NCBI GenBank assembly: GCA_949775045.1
Contig: OX459107.1
Span: 12,938,964 to 13,002,963, forward strand
DNA: 64,000 nt
Source of the DNA: Metridium senile
Lineage: Eukaryota > Cnidaria > Anthozoa > Actiniaria > Metridiidae
Direction: 5' to 3'
Shown: one piece after another, positions 1 to 10,589 of the stretch
How positions within the stretch are numbered: the stretch's first letter is position 1
Layout: each line of letters starts with the position of its first letter
Translations under genes and position numbers: made by a program
The notes under the pieces: generated by a model
Seen by the model: only the letters and a program-made list of their open reading frames with translations
Databases searched by the model: none
Told to the model about the DNA's origin: nothing

Positions 1-797
1 ACATAACATGAAATCCTTCGTAAAATCTTTTGTTTGAGAAAATCCGAACAAGCGCAGTGCGTTTACACCCGTGTCATGCTAGCCAAGTCCTGTACTCACT
101 GAGCCGAGGTCGACTCTGGGTAAGATAATCAGAGCGGAAATATTCGTAAGAGAACTGCTAATAAAAGTGAATGTAGTTGTTTCCCACAAAAACTTCTCAC
201 AAAAACTTCTGTCAAATCGACATTAACAAATGGACATGTATTAGTAAAGAAAACCGGTTCTTGACTGGTTGCGAAGCGCTATACAGTCTGAACCACTGGT
301 TGTTTGTTAGCGTCTGCGTTCAGCCCTCGACTAGTTTGCGCGAGTCGACTGCTTCAAATATGGTTTGGATCAGCTTCTCTAGAACAGTTTCTTTAAAAGT
401 TATTGTGCAAACTTACAGGATTTCACTCAGTTTTATAAATAATTCGACCGTGCAATGGTTCAGTAATGGGTGGAGCGAGCTAGCTGGTTGTCCCTCCCTA
501 AACCTACCTTTTCTTGTATGGAACAATTAAGCAGAATTGACAAGTGTTTGTCTTAAATACAATAGTTTGAAAGCTACTTGTAGAATTTAGCCTTAGTTTA
601 GCTTTAATTTAACCTTAATTTATCCTTATTTTATTTAATTCAATAATGTTTTCACCCTTTTTCACCCTTGGCGATGATGAAAACCTGAATTAATTAATTA
701 TTTATTTCACATTAAAAGCAAACAGTTTAATTCCCCTATAATTAGAAAATTCAAATAAATAACAATGGGTGTTTTACTTGATTGTTGGCACTAATAG
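1..797 (+). repeat. 5' flanking module of unit A
   Basis: Non-coding sequence upstream of astacin A. It recurs in opposite orientation at about 33700-34460 and 35050-37010, and in the same orientation at 37160-37970. It ends in a TTAATTAATTATTTATTT stretch and a CACTAATAG motif, into which the next MITE has inserted in this copy only. Short open frames inside it are not conserved between copies, so I do not call a gene. Confidence 0.7.
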
Positions 798-1184
798 AAC
801 GATTTCACATAAGCGTTTTTAACATGCAAATATGTTTTGTCGAGTATTTAATATGTAAATGAGCTGTCACCTCGATATCTGAGGCAAGTGCACGCGGGTA
901 GCTTCACGGCTCATTGACTGGGGTACGATTCTCGTTGAAAAAAAGCACTAATGAGCAGAAATTGTCAAAATAGGTGAACTATCTTTTAGTGCGAAATTGC
1001 GTAGCCGCTAAAACGAAATTCAATACTTCTTGCACGTAGTTATATCGCATGGAACCGGTATATGTACAATAGTTATAAAAGGTTAGCAATTAAGGTGTCA
1101 ACTCATCTAAGGTGACAACTCATTTGCATATTAAATACTCGACAAAACACATTTGCATGTTAAAAACGCTTATGTGAAATCGTT
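798..1184. mobile_element. MITE, 387 bp, only in unit A
   Basis: Long terminal inverted repeats (outermost bases AACGATTTCACATAAGCG, extending more than 60 bp imperfectly) are flanked by a CTAATAG direct repeat at 791-797 and 1185-1191. A 5-bp TAATA duplication with one more base of inverted repeat fits equally well. Units B (near 33685) and C (near 37955) have one CACTAATAGGTGAG and no insert, which gives a clean empty site. There is no coding capacity. The superfamily is not determined. Confidence 0.85.
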
Positions 1185-1607
1185 CTAATAGGTGAGCGGA
1201 GTAGATTGTAGTGTTCGCATTATCATGCTTATTTGCTAATTATTTTTACAATAGATTTCTAATTTTCTTTGTTCTATTAACAATGGTTGGTTGGCAAAAC
1301 CATGACAGATTATACGCCCACCTATTGATGGGTGGAGCCAAGGAAATGGAAAAGAAAAACACAATATACATTGGTATTGATTATGTTAGCGCAGAAGACA
1401 ATAGGTAAAAAGTATGGTCCCAAATTCTCGATATCATAGCATGCAATTTATCATAGTGATATTTATTTCGGTCGACTTTGTCACCTTTATTTCTCGTAAG
1501 TTGATCCTGTTAATTGCTCTAAATTATTAACGTAGAAGACATTAAGGTTACATCATTGTGGCCATTAGGACCAGTTTGTGACATGTATCGTTATTGTTTT
1601 TCACGGT

Positions 1608-1684
1608 TATAAAACTAAACAAAAACCATTTGCCTTTAATTACCTCTCATTGCTCAGTTGAAGATTGGTCGTGTATACAGTCAG
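1608..1684 (+). promoter_or_regulatory. Astacin A core promoter and non-coding first exon
   Basis: A TATAAAA box at 1608-1614 precedes a likely untranslated exon that ends at 1684 before a GTAAGA donor. The matching acceptor (TTTTAG) ends at 2058, 26 bp before the start codon. The same box, donor and acceptor are kept in unit B (box 33262-33268, donor before 33187) and unit C (box 38360-38366, exon end 38436, acceptor end 38794). The transcription start is inferred and was not observed. Confidence 0.6.
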
Positions 1685-2084
1685 GTAAGAAATATATATT
1701 TTAAACGTTACGTTTTGACTTGAATTGACGTTTTGATAATCTATAACAATTGGTAACTCCATGCCGTCAGCTTGTGTGCTGATATATTGTATGTAGAGTT
1801 AGTAGACCCCGAGTCTCCCCAACTGATAGAACACTTGTGTCTGGCTAGACGATTAAGAGTCTTATTTTAAAACGTGATTTATAAACAAAAGTACAAAACA
1901 AAATCAGTCTGAAATATTTCTAAAGGAGTTAATCGATCATCAAAAATTGTATTCAAATATATCACTTATGCTCTCTTGAATTAGACCCTTGTATTTTGCG
2001 CATACATCGCATTGAAGCCCGATCTAAAAATTGTCCTTATTTTCATGTTTTCTTTTAGCTTTTCCTGGGTTTATCAGCTATAAA

Positions 2085-5000
2085 ATGAAGTTTCTCATTG
2101 CTTTGCTATTCTGTGCACTTTTTGCCTGGCGTATTGAAGGTAAGCTTACGAAACATCAACCCCAACTTTAGTCCCGTTCACCAATTAGCCTCAATTAGGA
2201 AATCAATAATACCATTATCGATTATCATTATTTTTGTTAGCCTTGGTTTTGTTTTGTATTGAGGGTATTTTATTCAATATTTAATATTCTTTGCAGCAAA
2301 ACCATTAGAGGAAAGACTGGAACTAGTTGAAGATGACATGTATTTGACTAAAGAACAAAAGGAGATTTATAACCAGCTTACAAATAGTCGTGTACGACGT
2401 GCGGCCCGTAAAGGCGAAGCAAAGTTATGGCCACAAGGAACAGTTTATTATAAACTTGATGGCGGTTTAAGTAAGTGCAATATTAAGGTTTAAGAAATGG
2501 TTGTTTTAAAACACTCGTTTTGGCTTCTTTTCATTCTGTAAACCTTTGAGTATCTGTAAATGCGAAAAAGGAAGCATTGATGGAGAGAGGTAAAAAAGAG
2601 CGCACCGTCGGCCTTTTGGGAAAAACAGCTTACTTTAGTTGAGGGAACTACCAACGGTAAATAATAGTGCTTTTCCTTTTACTGGCAAGTACTCGCACAG
2701 GTTTTGTCGCACGATCTGGCTGTAGAATGAACTGGGATTTCTATACAGTTGCTTGAGTCAAGACAGAGTCTATTGGTGACTCTGATACTAATAACAAATA
2801 TATGCCCTGTTTCAAGGGATTATTTGGTTACTTTTTTGGGAAAGAGACTTAACTCTCACCTAACCTCTCTCCACCCAGGTGAATGTCGGATGTTTCTTCA
2901 CATGGACGTATGCCTATGGTCCATTAATCGTTCCATCTGGCGGTAAAAAAAGCATTGCAAGAAATATGGGACATTAGTCTTCTGATAGTTAATCCCAAGC
3001 AGTTCACTAACATTTTGAGCAATTCGACGCCATGTTCGCTCTTTGCCTACCGGTACAAATGATAAGAAACCACAGAAAACTGCTCCAAACGCTTCGAAAC
3101 ACTCACCCAATCACGCCATTTTGTTTTTGTAAGCTTCCATTGACTGCTGGGATACAATCAGGAAATCCAAATTTAATAATTTATGTATGGAGTTATGAGT
3201 ATTAATCTCCATGGGCTACCTAAGGTGAGATCTTCGGAAGGAAATAATATTGACTGCATTTTCTTTGCTATAAGTTCACAAAGATTTGGTACGATTCTAC
3301 GCCATGTTTGCTCTTTGCCTAGAACATAACTGTCTGAAATCGAATATAGCTGCTTGAGTCAGGTCTGGTACCAGTTAGAGAAACTAAATTCTGAATCATG
3401 TGTTAACTATCTTTTATTATTTCAATGATAAAATATTGAACAAACATATTTGCGTTAACGGTTACGCATGTAAAAGTCTCAAAGAATCATTTTACATCGC
3501 TTGTACTTCATATCTGATGTATTTGAAAGAAATAATTAGTTCCCTTTGAGTAAAAAGGGAATTACAGACCCAACTTAACTTTTTTATAATCTTCAAAATA
3601 GCGCTGAAAATAGTTATACTTATACCTTAATTGTTCTTACAGGTGAAGCTGGGGAAAATCTTGCTAAAAATGCAATGAAACAGTGGGCGGATAACACATG
3701 TTTGAAGTTTGTAGAAAGAACCAATCAAAAGGGTTATGTTACTTTTATTAATGATAACGTTAATGAGTAAGTACATGGTGGAGTTATTATTTTTTGTCTA
3801 AAGTGGTGCTTATAAAGAGCATTTCAGATACAGTATATATTTCGACTCCCTTAAATCGTATATATAGTGCGCTGTCGTTCCTTATAATTTGCTATTAGAA
3901 TATTCAAATATCACTACAGCTATTTATCCGTTTCTAATCATTGCCAGAAATATCGGACAAAATGGCGTCACGCATGCGCATTTTGCATGGTCATGGCTTC
4001 AGGACATTACAAGAGAATGTATAGGACAAGGCAAACAATGCTAGATTAAAAGAATGAACGATAATGTTTTTCTTTTCTCTTCATCGAATTGTGTTCTGTA
4101 GTATTTTTGCTGCGTTCGGAAGTTAAAAAAAACATCTAAAGTAATCTACTCAGGGTTCCTGAGCTTAAGAAATATAAAGCTTGACATACCTCCAAATCGC
4201 CATACAAACTTTAGAATATGAGTGATGTTGTGGTAAAACTTCATCGATTATTGTAAAACGTAGTTGATGTACAACAGAGCTCTTCATCCAAATCACAACA
4301 ACAAAGATTAAAATGCTTAGATTCCCCCAAAAACAGCCATTTCTTGCTTTAATGGGGGTTCCTCGAGCACTTGAAGTTTCCTTAAATTCAAATATGGAGT
4401 CCGAAGGCCACAGGAAGGATGAAATGTTCGGCGAAAGTGAAGAATAGAAAAGTATATTTTTTAGCTTCGGTTGGATCGCCATTTTGTTTTGGATCGTTCC
4501 CAGGCCCTTTTCGAGCAAAATACAAATAAATTGTGTTTTTCTGAGGCTGTTTTGTTAACCGCTGACAAGATATCGCGGGCGCTAAAAGTCCGATATTTCT
4601 GGCAATGATACAAGCAAATCGATACATAACATATACAAATATTAATTGTTGTTGATTGTAAAAAACGAAGCCGAAGGCGCGTTTATATTTACATATTTAT
4701 CTCTTACTTACACGTAACATCTTTACTAAGCATCCAACTGTTCTTCTTTCAGTCGTATGATTCCCTTCTAATATTTAATTAACTTGAATATTATTATATA
4801 TAAAAATAAAACCTTATTATACAGTCAATGTTATTAATCTTGTCCAGTAAAAAAGACATTACACTAATAGACATTTGAGACCACATGATAATTTCGCTCT
4901 GAATAATCGATACAATAATTAATTGTGAACATTGTTTTAATCGTAGTAGTGTTAATCTCTACTTTACGTGACCATAGACAATGTTAATGACATTGACTGT

Positions 5001-6994
5001 ATATACCTATTTCAATTAACGTTGTCCATCTGGAATGGTTGATCTGAGACCGATAGGAATTGTGGGAGCTCGTTTAACTGCAAATGCATTGTTTTATTCA
5101 CGCTTGAATGGTGCTGAATTACAGATAGCAGTATTTCAGAAGTAAACATTAATATTCAAGCGTGATTATAATAGTGCATTTGCAGTTTAACGAGCTCCCA
5201 CAATTCCTATCGGTCTCAGATCAACCACTCCAGATGGACAACGTTAATTGAAATAGGTGTATATGTTTTAATGATGTAGTCGATGTTCTTCTTACGTGGG
5301 ATACTACGGTGTACCAAATCAACCTATTAAAATTGGCGCAAGGAATAGGTAAGACATTATAGTAAAATACAATTATGTAAGAGATAAATACCGAGAACGA
5401 AGGCAATAAGCCGTATAAAGCCCGGGGGGCCGTAGGCCCCGAGGGCTTTATAGGCTTATTGCCGACGTTCGAGGTATTTATCTGACTTATTACATGTATT
5501 ACAGAGGTTTTCACACAACTTCATGTCCCAAAGGGCATCATCAAGCTGATTATTTAGATATTGATTATTAGATATATTATATAGATATTGCCCTCAAATT
5601 AGTATTCAAGGGCAATATATAGATATTGCCCTCAAATGGGGGTAATACGCGATATAAAGCCCTACAAATAACAATGAAGACCGATGTGATCATGTAATAA
5701 AGTATAGATAAAGCAGTTTTGCAATGTATATTCACTAAAAAGGACTTACTTTATCGAGCTAAAAATTAGTTAATGAAAAACAATTCAAATCCTCATCAAT
5801 TTTTCACGAGGTATTCAGGCAATGAAATACTCTGATTGTAATCCCTTGAGGACACTGGATATCTAGCCTAGTCCTCCTAGCAGTAACTTACTTTCACATC
5901 AGCTCGGTTGTCATTGTTCTTTTCGGTTGAATATATCGCATAACCCCTGTCCCAGGGGGAATATACATTATATGTCATATTCCCCTTGCATACTAATGTA
6001 TATTCCCCCTGCATTTAATTCCTTGTACAGACATTAACCTCACCCTCAACATCAAACTTGGAAATAGATTTCAGGTTCGTTAGCATTCCTCTGATCGACT
6101 AGATTTGAAAAGCGATTGTTTATATTTCCCTGTGGGGATTCATTAACAATGAACAATAAATTATGAAAAGATTATTGATGTCTTTTAGGATTACTTTTAT
6201 TTGCTACATTCAAATCTCTCCTCGGCTTTAAAGTTTTGTTTTTTTACCATATAAAATTGTTCGTTTTTATGCAAAGATTCCTCCCGAATAATTCATGAGA
6301 ATTTGTCGTTCCAAGTCCTCAAATTTGGACTGGAAGGACTTTGAAGTCTTGCAATTGATAGTGCGGACTTGAAATCCCGTCCAGTCCTCTTTGTCGGACT
6401 TGAAACATTACATAAAGTTCAAATTTAAACAGATTCTGCTCTAATCGATGGATATTCTTCATGATATCTATTCACGTGCACTTTCTAATCATTCTATGTG
6501 ACTTCTATTCCATTAACGTGAAACCTATCTAACTCATTTTTATCTACTCATTTTTATCTACTCATTTGTATTTCTACACTGATCTACAGTCTTTGCTCGC
6601 TTGGCTCAACCATTCATGAGATCGGCCACGCCATTGGTTTCTACCATGAACAAACTCGACCAGATCGTGATGACTACATAGAAATGAAACCGGAAAACAT
6701 GATAGATAGTAAGAATTAGTTGTTTATTTTTCTATAAAACAATGTTTTTAGGGTGTTTAGAAACACGATCAATGTGAACATTAAAAGTTATTGACAAATA
6801 TTGTATATTTCATGATTGGAATACAATATGATCATAGTGTTATATGATACTGATAACCATTTGTATATTCAAAATAACTTTGTTAAGTAAATTTTTTTAA
6901 GTTTTTTTAAAAATAAGTTCTAAATGATTTTGGAAGAGAAGTCACATAATTTTATAACTTGTTGCTATTTCTAACTAATAATAACAATAATAAC

Positions 6995-7091
<97 letters not shown>

Positions 7092-8095
7092 TTAATAAAG
7101 ATAATGATAATAATAAAGATAATGATAATGATAATAATAACTTTATTTCACAATAATTACAATAATAATACAATATAATGAGAATAATAAAAATAACAAT
7201 ATCCTATTTAAATAAGAAAACGATAATAAAAATGATTCTAAAATTAATTAGATTAGATGACGGAACTTTTAGTAAACGTTTTAGGTCATTTGGCATTTAA
7301 AGAGGCTGTCAATAGCTTGCAACACAACAAAAAGACTCTTAATCTGGAACACATTCATGCTAAAGTTTGTTTACCTGATTTACAGGCGACCTTGTAAGAA
7401 GGCAGTATACGAAGAAAACAGAAGATGAAGTAGACTCTCGTGGTGAAGATTACGACTATGGCAGCATCATGCACTACTCTCGTTTACAAGGCAGCAAAGA
7501 CGGGAAACCTGTTATGGTTCCCAAACCGCCACATGAGAACGCTGAGTTTGGTCAAAGAGATGGACTAAGTGCTGGAGATATCGCTCAGGCTAAAGTCATG
7601 TACAAGTGTAATGGTAAGGACATAAAAAACCATCACATGTCAAAAAATCTTAGGTGTTGATAGGATGTTTTTTTTGTGCTTTTTTATTGTGTTGTTTGTT
7701 TGTTTGATATGCAACACAGTGATAACTTGACTGAGAAAGAAAGGCAGAGGCAGTGAAATTACTAATGATAACAGATTAATGTGCATTTTTTTTATTTTGT
7801 TTAGTTGATTTTTATTAGTACTAATTAAAGTCTTAATGATTCTCTTATTAGCTGAAGGCGAGAGTGAGCTGGACTATAAGCCATCAGCACACGATAATGG
7901 CGATGAAGGAACTGGTGAGTGTATAAGTTTGCAACAAAGATCAAGCACATTGTACTCAAAATGGTCAAAAATGTTGCCAAAAGTAGTCCTTTGTTATTAT
8001 TTTGGTAACTAACAGTACTAGTTGTAAATGATAAATAATAATGAAAGCAACATTTCTTTTAAGGTCGTCTAAACCCTGATGAGATTCAAGAATAA
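2085..8095 (+). CDS. Astacin-family zinc metalloprotease, copy A (8 coding exons, 287 aa)
   Basis: Exons: 2085-2139, 2297-2470, 3643-3766, 5280-5348, 6590-6708, 7386-7613, 7852-7914, 8064-8095. All have GT/AG borders and phases agree to a stop at 8093-8095. The protein has a hydrophobic signal peptide (residues 1-19), then a propeptide with an acidic EDDMYLT block (30-36) at the place of the family's aspartate switch. An RVRR furin-like site (50-53) precedes the catalytic domain. The zinc site is [17 protein letters not shown] from residue 150 (His150, 154, 160; Glu151 catalytic). The Met-turn is SIMHY (Met209, Tyr211). Four cysteines (96, 120, 143, 255) match the two family disulfides. There is no EGF, CUB or ShKT domain; the protein ends in a short acidic tail. 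Exon 4 is only 69 nt and easily missed. It is probably a secreted endopeptidase. Cnidarian astacins serve development, digestion or venom, and the sequence does not say which. Confidence 0.9.
3939..4607. mobile_element. MITE, 669 bp, only in unit A (astacin intron 3)
   Basis: Perfect 20-bp terminal inverted repeats beginning CATTGCCAGAAATATCGGAC. With the flanking AT on each side the symmetry reaches 22 bp. B and C have an uninterrupted CTAATATACAAG here, so the insertion is specific to A. The target duplication is ambiguous (at most an AT dinucleotide). Two open frames on the minus strand have no family resemblance and are probably chance. Confidence 0.8.
5006..5257. mobile_element. Foldback MITE, 252 bp, only in unit A, next to astacin exon 4
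   Basis: Two arms of about 85 bp, nearly perfectly inverted, start CCTATTTCAATTAACGTTG. They surround a loop that holds a second, smaller inverted pair. Flanks are TGTATATA (4998-5005) and TGTATATG (5258-5265), so the duplication is about 8 bp. B and C have a single GACTGTATATATGTTTT. The element ends 22 bp before exon 4 of astacin A starts. Confidence 0.85.
6976..7140. repeat. (AAT)n microsatellite followed by GATAAT repeats
   Basis: About 115 bp of nearly pure AAT trinucleotide, then AAAGATAATGAT variants, in astacin A intron 5. The array is bordered by AACTTTATTT, the reverse complement of a polyadenylation-like AAATAAAGTT followed by ATT repeats. That is the form of a LINE 3' tail, a likely seed for the array. 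The counterpart arrays in B (18125-18224, 18908-19020) and C differ in length and purity. Poly-Asn, poly-Ile and poly-Leu frames across it are not genes. Confidence 0.9.
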
Positions 8096-8173
8096 AGATG
8101 CACCAAAGTCTACCAGAAGTAATTGAATACAAAGTTTATCTAAACAAAGGAAACATATAGTTATAGGATATTA

Positions 8174-8179
8174 AATAAA
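8174..8179 (+). promoter_or_regulatory. Astacin A polyadenylation signal
   Basis: AATAAA lies 79 bp downstream of the stop codon and is the first canonical signal in this 3' region. It is preserved in B (17079-17084, minus strand) and C (54357-54362). Confidence 0.55.
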
Positions 8180-8431
8180 AATATCAGAACATTAAAAAGT
8201 TGTTGGGTAAATTCAATTTAGTTAAGAAAAGAAAATATGAATTCTGGAATACTTGACAAAAAGCTACGATGAACTAGCATTTGGGAATGCAAAGCAATGA
8301 ATCTTTATTTAAAGAACGATTCAACAGTTTTTAACAGTTTTAACTGATTTAAATGTCGTACCGATAGTTACATATGTAAGGACAAGAAAAAGCAAGTTTG
8401 TGGAAGAATTTGAATTTAAAAAAAAAATTAA

Positions 8432-8870
8432 AGGCCTACTCCGGGCCAAGAAGTCGCCTTAAGACTCCGCGACTATGAGCGTCTTTTTGGCGACTTAAGA
8501 AATTTTGAGGCAAAATGGGGGGCGGTCTAGGGCGTCTTTTAAAAGAGCGTTCCTCTGAGAATATCGACTATAGGTGTGCAAAATGCCCAGAAACCGAATT
8601 TCTCATACTTTGCTCAAAGATAGCCCTCGATGTCCGTATCACAGAAATAAGAGAGAAATTCGACATTTTAGGCTTGAAGGCTTGATAAGGCGATTTCCCG
8701 GCACGTACTCCGCGAGAAATGCATTTTCGAAGTGTAAACAAAATTGAATTTCGTAACTGTATAGCTCTTTTAAAAGATCGATAAGCACTTGTTATTTCAG
8801 CAGTAAAATAATTGTTTTTTATTTAGAATTGAAAATTTAATGGAATTTTGAATTTGAATTGAAATTGAAA
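8432..8870 (+). repeat. Unit-end repeat R (GGCCTACTCCGGGCC family), copy in A
   Basis: A non-coding repeat starting GGCCTACTCCGGGCCAAG. It contains an internal imperfect palindrome (GTCGCCTTAAG against CTTAAGTCGCC). Other copies lie at 13905-14364 (-), 56298-56770 (+) and partly at 59650-59890 (-). Unit A and unit B meet in this sequence. It is probably part of a DNA transposon whose ends I cannot fix. Confidence 0.6.
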
Positions 8871-9975
8871 TTGAGGCTTCAAATATATACATTGGTAAAA
8901 CCATTTTTAACCCATTTACCCATATATTTCTTCTTCGTTTTTATTTATATTTTTTATCATATTCTTTATTACTGGTTCTTTTTTTCTCCCATTATTCTAT
9001 ATTCCACCATCCATGCCCAATTTTTTTATTTTTCATTTTCCTTTTTCATCTATTTACATTACTCGTTCTATTATATATATAATTATATTTTCCACTTTTT
9101 CATCCTTCTTCTTAATGTTTCAGTTATTCTTTCACATTTTTAAGTCCCACACTACGCCCAGGTCAATGCTTATCAGTTCATCGCTTTTACAAATTGACAT
9201 TGTAGCGTTTCTTAGTTTTTGCGATTCGAACTCAATGTTACATTGAAGTTTGACTGCTTCAGCTTTCTTTTAGTGTGCTAATTAGACCCATGTTTATCTT
9301 GAGTTGCGTTCTGAACATATGGAAAACTTTTTCATACCCGTACCCGTATCCTCTATAAAACAAAGATTCGAGCCGTGATCATCTACTTCATTACCCTGGG
9401 TGCCAGAGGAATTATTTTCCGGTCGGTCTACCACGGGAAAATAATTCCTCTGGCACCCAGGGTACTATAGTCTCCCTCGCAGCCGTTCTTAGTGTCGGGC
9501 TTCCTGTCCATTCCCGCCATCTTGATTTTACACAGGAATGCCGCAGGTTCAGTTTTGTTTTCGTAAGTTTTGTCGTTAGTAACTGAAAGTTTTGCGGTGA
9601 ATAATAACAGATTTGTCGTGAATAATAAAAGATTTGCCGTGAGTAATAAAGTTTTGCCTTGCTAAATAGTGTTGATTAAACAATAGAGAACAAAAGAATT
9701 TGCATAATTTAGCAGTATTTAGTAGTATTTATGTTGCACACTTTTAGTGTTTGCACTCTACCGTAGATGCTCTATCTAGTACTTGTCAGTTCACTGACGG
9801 AACAAAAAACAAAATATTGTTGCTTATTTTCAGCTGTATTATCTTAAACCTCATGTGTTTTAGTTTCTTAGGTCTACTCTTCAATTTTTTTGTGATGTAT
9901 GACTTGTTTTTATTCCAGATTGTTTACTGTATTTTGATACATCATCTACTTTCCGGTCAAATTAATTTAATCGTG
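8871..9975. other. Distal arm sequence without a gene
   Basis: AT-rich sequence that is the reverse complement of 58530-59650 in unit C. It contains pyrimidine-rich runs giving short open frames with no conserved domains, and the hairpin element at 9392-9464. I see no gene. Confidence 0.6.
9392..9464. repeat. Short hairpin element (73 bp)
   Basis: Two 27-bp perfectly inverted arms starting ACCCTGGGTGCCAGAGGAAT around a short loop. The mirror copy is at 59091-59163. Next to it here (from about 9467) is a single arm of a second hairpin family, starting AGTCTCCCTCGCAGCCG, which is complete in unit C at 59011-59088. It has the form of a very small MITE. Confidence 0.7.
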
Positions 9976-10148
9976 GATTAAAAAGTTAATCTTGGTCGCT
10001 AGCAGGGTTAAATTTTAACCCTAGATTAGCTATTTTTAACCCTAGGTTAAAGTTAATCGACCTTTGAGCAACGCAAAACTAACCCTGGGTTAATCTAACC
10101 CTCGATTTAATCCTGAATTAACGCTAATCGGCTTTCGTACAACCGGCT
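9976..10148. mobile_element. Truncated MITE (half copy)
   Basis: Carries one terminal repeat (AGCCGGTTGTACGAAAGC in reverse orientation, ending at 10148) and part of the body with runs of GGGTTA/TAACCC-like sequence. The full element, with both ends, is at 57858-58451. In B the other half and its flank are missing, joined directly to the TTAATTTGACCGG sequence. Confidence 0.65.
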
Positions 10149-10443
10149 AAAGGTGGCTTTTAGAGGACTTACGGTATGGTGAAATTAGCTTTGATTTTAG
10201 GGCATTTGGCCTGCGGACATTCACCAAGCTTTGCTGATCGATTATGCGTTATTATATTTTCATATTTTCGTTATTTCTCTGGACATAGTTATAGTTGATT
10301 TTTGTTGTTCTTTTCAGTTCATTGTTTATGTTTTATCTTCAATTCTCTTTTTTTTTGCGTTTTTTTGTTATTTTTTTGTTCTCTATTGTTTAATCAACAC
10401 TATTTAGTGGCAAATAGTACAAAATATTGCACACTTTTAGCGA
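10149..10443. other. Arm sequence without a gene
   Basis: Reverse complement of about 57563-57857. It contains a T-rich stretch and one side of an inverted pair, TTGTTTAATCAACACTATTT, repeated near 10490. I see no coding sequence. Confidence 0.5.
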
Positions 10444-10589
10444 TAGAGTACAAACACTAAAAGTGTGCAATACTTTGTACTATTTACCACTAAATAGTGT
10501 TGATTAAACAATAGAAAACAAAAGAATTTGCATAATTTAGCAGTATTTAGTGGTATTTATGTTGCACACTTTTAGTATTTGTACTCTAA
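10444..10589. mobile_element. Small MITE with the LINE insertion at its end
   Basis: Inverted ends AGAGTACAAACACTAAAAG and its complement bracket about 145 bp. The counterpart without the LINE is 57417-57562. The same terminal repeat occurs alone near 9735 and 58745. The LINE at 10590 landed in its right end, giving CTCTAA on both sides of the LINE. Confidence 0.65.

Larger units (their letters stand above)
1..8870 (+). repeat. Segmental unit A (oldest astacin copy)
   Basis: Collinear with unit C (37020-56770) and inverted relative to unit B, apart from insertions and deletions. It carries the full astacin gene A. Intron 4 of its gene is only about 1.2 kb because it lacks the transposon cluster found in B and C. 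It differs from B and C by scattered substitutions, including about nine amino-acid changes in the astacin, so it split off before B and C separated. The left edge of the unit lies outside the window: B and C share further sequence beyond the point where A begins. Confidence 0.85.

Noticed and set aside
6952..7173. Long poly-Leu, poly-Asn and poly-Ile frames over the AAT/ATT arrays (also near 18000-18423, 18811-19059, 52227-52469, 53029-53440)
   Set aside because: They are translations of microsatellites, open because AAT and ATT repeats contain no stop in those frames.
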